From: Pseudomonas akapageensis
Lineage (GTDB): Bacteria > Pseudomonadota > Gammaproteobacteria > Pseudomonadales > Pseudomonadaceae
DNA length: 45,083 nucleotides
NCBI RefSeq assembly: GCF_011355085.1
Contig: NZ_VXCP01000012.1
Location: 38,568 to 83,650, forward strand
Direction: 5' to 3'
In this document: piece after piece, positions 27,222 to 35,114 of the stretch
Layout: the number at the start of each line of letters is the position of its first letter
Numbering within the stretch: position 1 is the first letter of the stretch
The notes under the pieces: model-generated
Told to the model about the DNA's origin: nothing
The model's input: the letters and a program-made list of their open reading frames with translations, nothing else
The model's database searches: none
Position numbers and translations under genes: made by a program

Positions 27222-28223
27222 TCAGCCGCGAATGAAGGTTAGCAAGTCAGCATTGATTTGATCTGCATTGGTGGTAGGCATGCCGTGCGGAAAGCCCGGA
27301 TATGTCTTGAGCGTTGCATGCTTCAACAGCTTGGCGGACAGCGGAGCAGAGTCGGCAAACGGCACGATCTGGTCGTCCTCTCCATGCATGACCAGTGTGG
27401 GCACCTGGATGGCTTTCAGATCTTCAGTGAAGTCGGTCTCGGAAAACGCCTTGATGCAGTCGTAATGCGCTTTGGCACCGCCCATCATGCCTTGGCGCCA
27501 CCAGTTGTCGATGACGCCTTGGGAGACTTTGGCGCCGGGGCGATTGAAGCCATAGAAAGGTCCCGCCGGTACGTCGACGTAAAACTGGGCACGGCTTGCG
27601 ACCAGCGCAGCACGGAACCCATCGAACACCTCCAGAGGCAGACCGCCGGGGTTCTTCTCCGATTTGACCATGATCGGCGGGACAGCGCTGATCAGCACGG
27701 CTTTAGCTACTCGTCCGGGTTTGGCCCGAGCCGTGTAGCGCGCTACCTCGCCACCACCGGTGGAGTGGCCCACATGAATTGCACCCTTGAGATCCAGCGC
27801 ATCGGTCAGTTCAATGACGTCGGCGGTATAGGTGTCCATTTCGTTACCTACCCAGGTCTGGGTCGAGCGCCCGTGCCCTCGGCGGTCGTGTGCGATTACT
27901 CGATAACCCTTGAGCAGGAAGAACATCATTTGATTGTCCCAATCGTCGGCGCTCAATGGCCAGCCGTGGTGAAACACGATAGGCGTTGCGTCCTTCGGAC
28001 CCCAGTCTTTGTAGAAAATCTCGGTGCCGTCTTTGGTAGTAATCGAGTTCATGGCGATTAGTCCTTCGTGACCTGGTTTGGGTGGGGTTGTGGATTGCTT
28101 GTCAGCGGCCTGCGTCAACTCGAAAAAGCTGGGAAGCGGTATCAACAATCCTGTCGCCACTACAGCTGAACTCGTCAATATGGCCCGACGCTGGAGGTCT
28201 ACTTCTCGAATGGAATCTTTCAT
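27222..28223 (-). CDS. Tat-exported alpha/beta hydrolase, chloroperoxidase-like
   Basis: A 333-residue paralogue of the hydrolase at 21628, with the same [39 protein letters not shown] and GFPHGMP elements. It has an added N-terminus with a twin-arginine segment ([19 protein letters not shown]), so it is probably folded in the cytoplasm and exported. The start at 28223 includes that signal; an internal ATG at the MNSITTKDG position could yield a cytoplasmic form and has its own AAGGA site. It is the last gene of the peroxidase operon, 49 bp after the catalase-like gene. Confidence 0.82.
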   Translation of the reverse strand: MKDSIREVDLQRRAILTSSAVVATGLLIPLPSFFELTQAADKQSTTPPKPGHEGLIAMNSITTKDGTEIFYKDWGPKDATPIVFHHGWPLSADDWDNQMMFFLLKGYRVIAHDRRGHGRSTQTWVGNEMDTYTADVIELTDALDLKGAIHVGHSTGGGEVARYTARAKPGRVAKAVLISAVPPIMVKSEKNPGGLPLEVFDGFRAALVASRAQFYVDVPAGPFYGFNRPGAKVSQGVIDNWWRQGMMGGAKAHYDCIKAFSETDFTEDLKAIQVPTLVMHGEDDQIVPFADSAPLSAKLLKHATLKTYPGFPHGMPTTNADQINADLLTFIRG

Positions 28224-28272
28224 TGGCGGTCTCTTTGATCCTGATGCAGATCGAGGGACGGAATCTCGAAGC

Positions 28273-29283
28273 TCATGAGGTTCCGGCGTCATTCTTGCTG
28301 AACGGACAACCTGCGCGTTCCAGAGCAGCCAGCCGACCCTTCCAGCCACCCGTGCGGTAAGCAACCGAGACCTCGTACACACCGCGACGCGCAGCAAGGA
28401 CGGGGTCGTCCGACGGCTCGATACCATCGGTTAACCGCGTGGGATCGTGCATCATCACCGGATCGCCGATCTCTTCGACGGTGGTCGTTCGAACGATCTT
28501 GAGCTGCCCAATGCGTACGCGCGGGCGATCCTCGGGCCACGGTGCATTCGGGTCGTCCTTTGGGTCACCTACGCCCGCAAGTTGCAAGACAAGATTGAAA
28601 ATCACCGGCGCCTTGCGCAGCCGCGCTTCGAGTTCCTCGAAGAGATAGGACGGCGCTTGCTTTTGCAGTTCGTCCAACGTCTGGCCGACAACGCCAGCCT
28701 CGGGCTCCCAGTGATAGCGCGCGTATTGCGACTCATCCGCAGCGTTCACAAAGCGGAAGGCATGGAGCATGTGAAACGCTGTCTGGGCGAAACTGACGGA
28801 TGTCGGCAGGTCTTTGGCGAGCTGGACCGCGTGCGCGACCCAAGGACGGGCGGTGAGGAACGGCCCGATCCGGTTGGGATCCGGCTGGCCGGTTTCGGGA
28901 TCAGGTCGAACGGCCTCGAGAAACTCCAGGGTTTCTTCGGGCGTTCGCGCAAAAAACAGCGGGATCGGCAGGGAGACCAAATCTGTCAGGGTGCCATCGG
29001 GAAGATAAAACCGTACCGCCATAGAGGCCGTCGTAGCCGGCCCCCAGGGATTCCCCGAGCGGCTGTTCGAGTAGCGCACGGTCACCGGGACGGAGTCACC
29101 CTGCAGGTGCACGGCTCTACTGATTTTCCCCGCTTCGGGGGTGGCCGTGAATACACCTGCGTAATAGCGGCCCGAGGCATGCACATCCCGATAACCGGGA
29201 TGAAACCCCTGAAAATTCTGGTGGATCATCTCCACTAACTTCGCGGACAAGTGGTACTGTCCGTGATTGATGTAGTTGTTCAT
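28273..29283 (-). CDS. catalase-like haem protein
   Basis: A 336-residue protein of the small catalase-related group (SrpA-like). N-terminal catalase-type elements include [30 protein letters not shown] and [10 protein letters not shown]. The later stretch [10 protein letters not shown] corresponds to the core after the active site. It lacks the C-terminal flavodoxin-like domain of large catalases. Members use peroxide to oxidise organic substrates rather than dismutating it efficiently. AAGGAG precedes the ATG. It lies 20 bp after the ferredoxin-fold-like gene in the same operon. Confidence 0.82.
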   Translation of the reverse strand: MNNYINHGQYHLSAKLVEMIHQNFQGFHPGYRDVHASGRYYAGVFTATPEAGKISRAVHLQGDSVPVTVRYSNSRSGNPWGPATTASMAVRFYLPDGTLTDLVSLPIPLFFARTPEETLEFLEAVRPDPETGQPDPNRIGPFLTARPWVAHAVQLAKDLPTSVSFAQTAFHMLHAFRFVNAADESQYARYHWEPEAGVVGQTLDELQKQAPSYLFEELEARLRKAPVIFNLVLQLAGVGDPKDDPNAPWPEDRPRVRIGQLKIVRTTTVEEIGDPVMMHDPTRLTDGIEPSDDPVLAARRGVYEVSVAYRTGGWKGRLAALERAGCPFSKNDAGTS

Positions 29284-29303
29284 GTTCGCTCCTTAGGACG
29301 GTT

Positions 29304-29786
29304 TCAACTAGCGACGGAGTCCAGCAGGACATCGAGCGCCTTCTGCGTCCTCAATGCCTTCCACACTTCCCGGACGGGCGCCGCCGGATACGCGCTGTAG
29401 AATCCGACTGCCGTGACTTGCTGGCTTACAACCCAGTCATTGATGCTCGGACTGTGGATGCCGGGATAGCCGACAAATTCTTTAAAGAGCAGGTCGATCT
29501 CCTCGGGAATGAGAGTGCCGAAGTCGCCCATGTAGGAATCCCAGGTTCCGTCAAAGGTGGAGGCGAATACGACCCGGGTGTCGTTGTCAAAAATGACGAA
29601 CCGCAGGTCGTGTACTGTACCGATGCGATCCGTATTCTTTTGGCGCTCGCCTGTGAATCCATCGGCGAGGAGCTTGCGCATTCGTTCCGCACCTCCTGGC
29701 TTGAGCTTGCAGATCAGTGTGAACTCGTTCGATTGTCCTGCCTTCGTGCCGGGCCGAGCTTCGGTTACGGTCGTCGTGTTGGTCAT
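29304..29786 (-). CDS. ferredoxin-fold-like protein of the peroxidase operon
   Basis: A 160-residue soluble protein without signal or membrane segments. The core EFTLICKLKPGGAERMRKLL, then HDLRFVIFDNDTRVVFASTFDG and SYMGDFGTLIPEEID, resembles one dimeric alpha+beta barrel unit like those next to catalase or DyP genes. I cannot name a characterised family member, and no haem-ligand His is obvious. It may assemble with, or deliver substrate to, the neighbouring peroxidases; this is inference. AGGAGA lies 7 bp before the ATG. Confidence 0.6.
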   Translation of the reverse strand: MTNTTTVTEARPGTKAGQSNEFTLICKLKPGGAERMRKLLADGFTGERQKNTDRIGTVHDLRFVIFDNDTRVVFASTFDGTWDSYMGDFGTLIPEEIDLLFKEFVGYPGIHSPSINDWVVSQQVTAVGFYSAYPAAPVREVWKALRTQKALDVLLDSVAS

Positions 29787-29821
29787 CGCAGTCTCCTATG
29801 GGTTTACTGTTTCTGGTCTAA

Positions 29822-31195
29822 CTATTGGTTCTCGTCGTCCAGTGCGGCCATCCACTTCAATGCACGCAGGCCGGGCATGAAACAGTATTCGCCACCGCGG
29901 ACGGCAACGAACTGAGGCAGCCCGTGAAGGCGGCGACGGATGGGGCGCCTTGGAATGGTGAAAATCCCTTCACCTGCGCTATTGCCCACGATCGGGTCCT
30001 GCTCATTTGCGTGAGCGATGAAGTTGCCGTCGGTCATCCATTGCGATTGCACGAACTCGAATTGCCGCTTCAGGTGCGCACCGATCAGCAGGAAAACGCC
30101 GCCGCGTTCCGCACCGTCATCTTCGAGCACTCCTTCCGGCAGCGCAGGGCCGTAATTCGTGCCTCGACGCAGGAAGTGGTGGAGATTCGTGGCGACGAGT
30201 TCGTTCTTCAGCGCGTCGCGGGGATTCACACGCCGGACGTGCGCACTGAAGGGGCACTTCAAGCCCTGCATGTCATCTTCGTAGCTGAAGCAGTCATTGC
30301 GCTGGGCATCTGCGCCCAGCGTGGCATCATCTCGTTCGGGAGCGAGAGCCAGCGGCGCACCGCTGCGCCATCTGCCGACCATCTTTGCGGCGATCAACTC
30401 CTGTTCTTCGGCCGATGCGGCGTGCTCTGCCAGGTACTTTCGAAACTCGGCCACCCTGGTGTGAAACTTGCGAAAGGCCAGAAACGTACCGTTTCGTCGC
30501 AACACCTCGGGCTCTGGACCCGTCGCTGTCTCACCCACTTCGTCTGGATAACCCAGGATGATCTCGCCGGCCTTGAGCGAAGGTCCATAGCCTGGGTGTG
30601 CGCGGGCGCCACTGCCTTCGACGTGAGGGTTGTGGAGTCCGTCCTTGAACCCAAACGGATTGCGCCCGTCAGGAAGTTCACTGAACTTCAAGCGATAGAC
30701 CACTTTTACTGCAGGCAGGTCATGATGGCTCTGCCTCGCCAGCTCCAGCACCGTCTCGAGACTTTCGTTGTCTTTTGAATAGATCGCCAGCGCAACATGC
30801 ATGTCCGCCGTGCCGAACGGATATTCCCAGTTGGCCGGCGCGTTGCCCCCGACGTCATTCAGAACTGCTGCGCGCGCCGCCATCCCTTCGCGGAATTCCA
30901 CAGGGAAACTGTCCAGTGACGCCTGGGGCACTCCCAGCGCCTTGATACCTTGAAAGGTGAAGGCGATGCCTACCCACGCGGGGAGCATGGGAGTCCACCA
31001 GTCGTTCGCCGGCGCCACATGGGGGATGATGCGGCGGAGCATCTCACGGCCCTGCGCGGCATCGTCGATGCGCAGTATCACGTACTCTCCCTTGTATGGA
31101 GAGGGGCGCGGGCGCAGGACTGTTGCCTGTATGTCGCTCACTTCGAGCGCGATGGCATCGCTTTTCGCCATGGTAGCTTCAACTTGCGTGTTCAT
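29822..31195 (-). CDS. DyP-type dye-decolorising peroxidase
   Basis: A 457-residue haem peroxidase. The family signature GxxDG is present as FGFKDG within PDGRNPFGFKDGLHNP and supplies the distal Asp. The C-terminal half carries CPFSAHVRRVNPRD and LRRGTNYGPALPEG, and RRGGVFLLIGAHLKRQ-like sequence typical of DyP class C/D enzymes. It would oxidise phenolic or dye-like substrates with peroxide. No Tat or Sec signal is evident, so it is cytoplasmic unless encapsulated. Its ATG overlaps the TGA of a 20-codon ORF (ATGA), so translation is coupled. Confidence 0.88.
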   Translation of the reverse strand: MNTQVEATMAKSDAIALEVSDIQATVLRPRPSPYKGEYVILRIDDAAQGREMLRRIIPHVAPANDWWTPMLPAWVGIAFTFQGIKALGVPQASLDSFPVEFREGMAARAAVLNDVGGNAPANWEYPFGTADMHVALAIYSKDNESLETVLELARQSHHDLPAVKVVYRLKFSELPDGRNPFGFKDGLHNPHVEGSGARAHPGYGPSLKAGEIILGYPDEVGETATGPEPEVLRRNGTFLAFRKFHTRVAEFRKYLAEHAASAEEQELIAAKMVGRWRSGAPLALAPERDDATLGADAQRNDCFSYEDDMQGLKCPFSAHVRRVNPRDALKNELVATNLHHFLRRGTNYGPALPEGVLEDDGAERGGVFLLIGAHLKRQFEFVQSQWMTDGNFIAHANEQDPIVGNSAGEGIFTIPRRPIRRRLHGLPQFVAVRGGEYCFMPGLRALKWMAALDDENQ

Positions 31196-31254
31196 TTCGA
31201 CAGGCTCATGGTCATCGGCCAGTCGACCTTGATGGTCACCAGGAAATCTGACAT
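31192..31254 (-). CDS. 20-codon ORF coupled to DyP, possible relic
   Basis: ATG at 31254, with GGAGA upstream, encodes a 20-residue peptide beginning MSDFLVTIKVDWP and ending in a TGA that overlaps the DyP ATG. The opening resembles the N-terminus of muconolactone-isomerase-like proteins, so this may be a truncated gene. It may also serve only as a translational leader for the peroxidase. Confidence 0.5.
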   Translation of the reverse strand: MSDFLVTIKVDWPMTMSLSK

Positions 31255-31292
31255 GGTGAATCTCCAGAGTGGATTAAGGTGGGTTGCCGCAT

Positions 31293-31736
31293 TCATTCCG
31301 ATGTATTGACTGCGGACGTGATGCGCCATCCGCCTGTTGTCAGCGTCACGAGGTAGATCACCCCAAACCGTGACATCACTGCTCCCGTGCCATCTCGGCG
31401 CAACCACAACGCATCGACCAGTGCCGCCTGGGGGTTGAGCAGGCTGATCTGACATTTGTCGAGCGTGGATCCCGCGAAGCCCGCGCAACGTAGCCGATCG
31501 ATCTCGCCACCCATGCCATCTGCGCCGATGATTGCGGCGTCATCCTTCATGACCATGTGGAATGTCGAGCCGACGAATCTGAGCGGCGCGCCATAGAATT
31601 CGAGCAATGCGTCCATGTCCGAACGCTTGCCAACTGCAAGTTCCACGAAGGTGGCACCGTAGCGCTGAAAGAAACCACGAAGCCTGGAGATGATCTCGGC
31701 TTCGCCCGCAACCCAAATAGCGTGCTGAGGCTTCAT
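31293..31736 (-). CDS. SnoaL/NTF2-like protein
   Basis: A 147-residue protein with the cone-shaped NTF2-like pattern: an N-terminal helix (EIISRLRGFFQRYGATFVEL), DMDALLEFYGAPLRFVG, and a C-terminal sheet ending in SRFGVIYLVTLTTGGWRI. Such proteins are isomerases, hydratases or non-catalytic ligand binders; the function here is unknown. The ATG overlaps the alcohol dehydrogenase stop (TAATG) and follows GGAGC, so the two are coupled. Longer upstream frames are not supported. Confidence 0.72.
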   Translation of the reverse strand: MKPQHAIWVAGEAEIISRLRGFFQRYGATFVELAVGKRSDMDALLEFYGAPLRFVGSTFHMVMKDDAAIIGADGMGGEIDRLRCAGFAGSTLDKCQISLLNPQAALVDALWLRRDGTGAVMSRFGVIYLVTLTTGGWRITSAVNTSE

Positions 31737-32785
31737 TAGGCTCGCTCCGTCCAGTGTGGAATGCAGACCGCTCTGCCAAGAAGTTTCCCGTCCGCCAGGT
31801 CGCGGTAAGCGTCTGCCACATGGCACAGCGGATAACGATCAACGATCGTCTCAATTCTTCCGAGTCGGGCGAGATCAATGATCTCGCGCAGATTCAGTGT
31901 GCCCCCATTGAGGCTGGTGGTGAGTTGAGCGCCCCACGGTACTTCGTGCAGTCCGAACGGTACGGTCTTGAGTGCCGCGCCGACGAGAGTCAGCCGACCC
32001 AGTCTCGCCAGTGCAGCGACGGCGGTCTTGAGCGTACTTTCGGCACCCACACAATCGAGTATGAAATTCGCTCCGGCGCCGGCAGTGATGTCCCGAATCT
32101 GTTCCGCGGTGCTTGCGTCACTGCAAAGCGCATTGTCTGCTCCGTGCTCCTTGGCAAGTGCCAGATGCGCCTGGTCATTGTCCACCGCGATGACTCGCGC
32201 ACCGCAGAGAGTCCGTAGAAATTGAACAGCCAGCAGCCCAAGACCGCCGACGCCGATCACCACCGCGGTGGAGCCGGGCACGAGCGATGGCAGGGCAGGC
32301 TTGATCGCGGTATAGGTAGTCAGGCCGGCATCCGTCAGGGGAGCGGCGAGAACGGGGTCGAAATCACCCATGGGAACCACGAACCGCGCCTCGACCAGGA
32401 CATACTCAGCCAGCCCACCATCGAACCCCACGCCGGCGCCGATCAGCCGCGAAATGTAGTAGCAGAAATTCTCTTCACCGCGCCTGCACGCAGGACAGTG
32501 CCCGCAGCTTCCCCATACAGGCACTACCGCGACCGGCTCACCGCTCTTGAATCCGACAACGCCCGAGCCGATCTGCGCAACCCAGCCAGCAATCTCATGA
32601 CCCAGCGTCAGCGGAGGTGGCATATCCAACCATTCGGCCGTAGTGCGTTTCATCAGGCCCAGGTCGGTGTGACAGAGCCCACAGCCACCCACTTTGATGA
32701 GCAGTTGGCCGGGGCCCGGCGAGGGTCTCGCCACCTCTTGGAACTGCGGATGTTCCTGGGCCCGCATCAGGCGATACGCAATCAT
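31736..32785 (-). CDS. zinc-dependent alcohol dehydrogenase
   Basis: A 349-residue medium-chain dehydrogenase. The catalytic zinc ligands are in GLCHTDLG and LTLGHEIAG; the structural zinc site is CGHCPACRRGEENFC. The NAD-binding loop is VVIGVGGLGLLAVQFL, followed by VIAVDNDQAHLALA with an Asp that favours NAD. It would oxidise an alcohol or reduce an aldehyde. Start at 32785 follows GAGGA. It is the first gene of the leftward peroxidase operon and diverges from the winged-helix/TPR regulator. Confidence 0.88.
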   Translation of the reverse strand: MIAYRLMRAQEHPQFQEVARPSPGPGQLLIKVGGCGLCHTDLGLMKRTTAEWLDMPPPLTLGHEIAGWVAQIGSGVVGFKSGEPVAVVPVWGSCGHCPACRRGEENFCYYISRLIGAGVGFDGGLAEYVLVEARFVVPMGDFDPVLAAPLTDAGLTTYTAIKPALPSLVPGSTAVVIGVGGLGLLAVQFLRTLCGARVIAVDNDQAHLALAKEHGADNALCSDASTAEQIRDITAGAGANFILDCVGAESTLKTAVAALARLGRLTLVGAALKTVPFGLHEVPWGAQLTTSLNGGTLNLREIIDLARLGRIETIVDRYPLCHVADAYRDLADGKLLGRAVCIPHWTERA

Positions 32786-32962
32786 GTATTGAGTCCTCAG
32801 TGAAAATGCACCTACTCGCAAGACAAGTGGCTCGCCGTCTGTCCATGTCGCGCGTCCTGCAGTTGAACCAGTGACAACGTTTTAGCGCGTGGGCTACGGG
32901 AAAGTCGTGAGGGGGCGGTGATATCGACGTGGAGTTTTGGTGAGGACGGTACTCATCGGACG

Positions 32963-32968
32963 TATACT
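32963..32968 (+). promoter_or_regulatory. possible -10 element of the regulator gene
   Basis: TATACT on the + strand, 34 bp before the GTG at 33002. No good -35 is seen at 16-18 bp. If real, transcription would begin near 32975, which excludes the longest reading of the gene from 32918. Confidence 0.35.
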
Positions 32969-33001
32969 GGCCAGCAGATACCAGGCTTTCGGGTGAATCT
33001 C

Positions 33002-34756
33002 GTGCAGATAGCCGTCAGAGTGGGTAACTGGCTCGTCTATCCGAGCCTCAACAACATGTCTGCCGAGGGCAAGACGGTTCGTCTCGAGCCCAAGGTTATG
33101 GGTGTGTTGCTGTGCTTGGCCGGGCACCCTGGCGAAACGGTCTCCAAAGAGCAATTGTTCCAGGCCATATGGCCAAACACCGTCGTAACCGAGGACGTGT
33201 TGAAGCGCTGCATCGCCGAGTTACGCCGCGCCTTCAACGACGATGCCCGCCAGCCCAGCATCATCGAGACCATCTCGAAACGAGGCTATCGGTTGATCGC
33301 ACCGGTAGTCGTCCCCATTGCCTCGACACCTGTCGTCGAGACCGCAGTAAGCGACTCCATCGTAGTGCTGCCGTTTATCAACATCAGCGGCGATCAAGAG
33401 AACGAATTCTTTGCCGACGGAATCACTGAGGAGATCATCGACGCGCTGGCACAGATTCCGGACCTGCAAGTCGTCGCGCGAAGTTCTGCCTTCTCCTTCA
33501 AGGGTAAACACGTCGACTTGCGTATTGTCGGAAAAGAACTGAACGTTCGCACTGTTCTCGAGGGCAGTGTGCGTAGAGCTGACAATCAACTGCGCATCAC
33601 GGTACAGCTGGTGAACGCTGCGGACGGATACCATTTGTGGTCCGAGCACTTTGACCGTGAGATGAAGGATGTGTTTGCAATTCAGGAGGAGATCGCGCGA
33701 GGGATCGCGCAGCGGTTGAAGATCACGTTCCCCTGGAGTGCAAGGCCCCTGATCAAAACAGGAACGCCCAATCTCGAGGCCTATCAATCCTACCTGAAGG
33801 GTCGCGCTCAGCTCTATAAAAGGGGGCCCACCCTTTCGCGTGCTCTCGCCTGTTGCCAGCAGGCGGTGGATCTCGATCCGAGTTACGCACTGGCGTGGGC
33901 CGGTCTCGCCGACTGCTACACGACACTTTGTTGGTATGGGCTGGTGGCTCCCAAGGACTCCATGCCCAAGGCCATGGACGCCGCTCGACGGGCCGTGGCA
34001 CTGGATTCTTCGCTCGCCGAAGGCCATGGCGCCCTGGCCATGGCCGCGACTCTGGGTACCTGGAACAGGGTCGAGGCCGAGCTCGAGTTCCTTCGCGCGA
34101 TACAACTCAATCCGAAATATATCCAGGCGCTCGGCTGGTACGCATTGTTTTTGCAGCTCTCCGAAGGGCGTCTGATGGAGGGAATGGAGCAAGCGAAGTT
34201 GGCGCTGGCATCGGACCCTCTCTCAGACTACGCACACGCTGTATATGCGCTGACTTGTGTGTTAGCTGGGAAAACTGCAGAGGGCGTAGTGTTTGGCCGA
34301 CGCGCCGTCGAGCTCTCTGGCGAGAGCTTCCTGGCCCACTGGGTCCTGCAGGTCGCTGTGTGGTTGAGCGGTCGGTTCGAGGAATCTGTTGCGATAGGAG
34401 AGTTGGCACTGGCAATGTCAGGCAGGCACCCCTGGTCCATGGCAGCGCTTGCACTGACGCTTGCGGATTGGGGCAAAGCCAGTGAGGCCGACGCGGTTTA
34501 CTGCGAATTGCAGGCTCGGGGCCGTCGTCAATATGTCCCGCCAGCGTTACTCACTGTTGTAGCCTCCGCGGCGGGGAGGGAAGACGAGGCGATTCGCCAT
34601 GCCTTCGAAGCCTACGAAATCCGTGACCCCAATTGCCAAAATTTCTTTTCGAGATACTCACATTGGTCCACCCGGTTGTACGGTTATGCACGATTTCGCG
34701 AGCTCGTCGTACAGATGGGGCGCAGTGAATGGTTGCGCGATCCACTACCGGCATAG
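33002..34756 (+). CDS. winged-helix / TolB-like / TPR transcriptional regulator
   Basis: About 584 residues. Residues 1-95 form an OmpR/CadC-type winged helix (VRLEPKVMGVLLCLAGHPGE, VVTEDVLKRCIAELRRAFND, IETISKRGYRLIAPV). Residues about 115-235 match the TolB-like N-terminal module found in such regulators (IVVLPFINISGDQENEFFAD, LRIVGKELNVRTVLEGSVRR). The rest is TPR-type helical repeats (ALACCQQAVDLDPSYALAWAG). No membrane segment is visible, unlike CadC. Start is uncertain among GTG 33002, GTG 32993 and the frame start at 32918. It diverges from the peroxidase operon and is its likely regulator. Confidence 0.8.
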   Translation: MQIAVRVGNWLVYPSLNNMSAEGKTVRLEPKVMGVLLCLAGHPGETVSKEQLFQAIWPNTVVTEDVLKRCIAELRRAFNDDARQPSIIETISKRGYRLIAPVVVPIASTPVVETAVSDSIVVLPFINISGDQENEFFADGITEEIIDALAQIPDLQVVARSSAFSFKGKHVDLRIVGKELNVRTVLEGSVRRADNQLRITVQLVNAADGYHLWSEHFDREMKDVFAIQEEIARGIAQRLKITFPWSARPLIKTGTPNLEAYQSYLKGRAQLYKRGPTLSRALACCQQAVDLDPSYALAWAGLADCYTTLCWYGLVAPKDSMPKAMDAARRAVALDSSLAEGHGALAMAATLGTWNRVEAELEFLRAIQLNPKYIQALGWYALFLQLSEGRLMEGMEQAKLALASDPLSDYAHAVYALTCVLAGKTAEGVVFGRRAVELSGESFLAHWVLQVAVWLSGRFEESVAIGELALAMSGRHPWSMAALALTLADWGKASEADAVYCELQARGRRQYVPPALLTVVASAAGREDEAIRHAFEAYEIRDPNCQNFFSRYSHWSTRLYGYARFRELVVQMGRSEWLRDPLPA

Positions 34757-35114
34757 CGTTGGTCTTTCACCTCGATGAAATGTGTTGGGCGTATTGTCCC
34801 GAAATCCCCGTGGTGTGTCAGGTAATTCGCGTCGCCTGGATCGCGGGCAAGCCATTGCGGGTTCCTTTGGAGACAATAGTGGGGAGGCGCTGAATCATAC
34901 CGATCGATACTCGATCGTCCTATCCGCTTGGCATTTTCACACTCGTTTGGCAAATCTCGAACACGCGCTGCAACGAATCAGCGGCAAATTTTTTAAGTTT
35001 GCTACCATTCAGGATGCGGCATTGAAGCTGAGCGCTGTGGCTTGCAGCGTCAGCTCACACCTGCCTGGCACTGATCCACTCATCTCAAGCCTGCCTGAGA
35101 ACATAGGGGGTGCA
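34757..35114. other. 358-bp non-coding stretch with a REP-associated repeat
   Basis: No gene is supported here. The 48 bp at 34806-34853 match 41052-41099 in 46 positions, in the same orientation. The second copy runs on into a REP-like GCCCGCTCC tail; this one diverges after GCAAGCC. The remainder shows nothing else recognisable before the ribosome site of the DUF3300 gene. Confidence 0.65.

Noticed and set aside
31192..31488. 98-residue reading that includes the 20-codon ORF
   Set aside because: Most of it overlaps the SnoaL-like gene in another frame; only the last 20 codons have a ribosome site and a sensible start.
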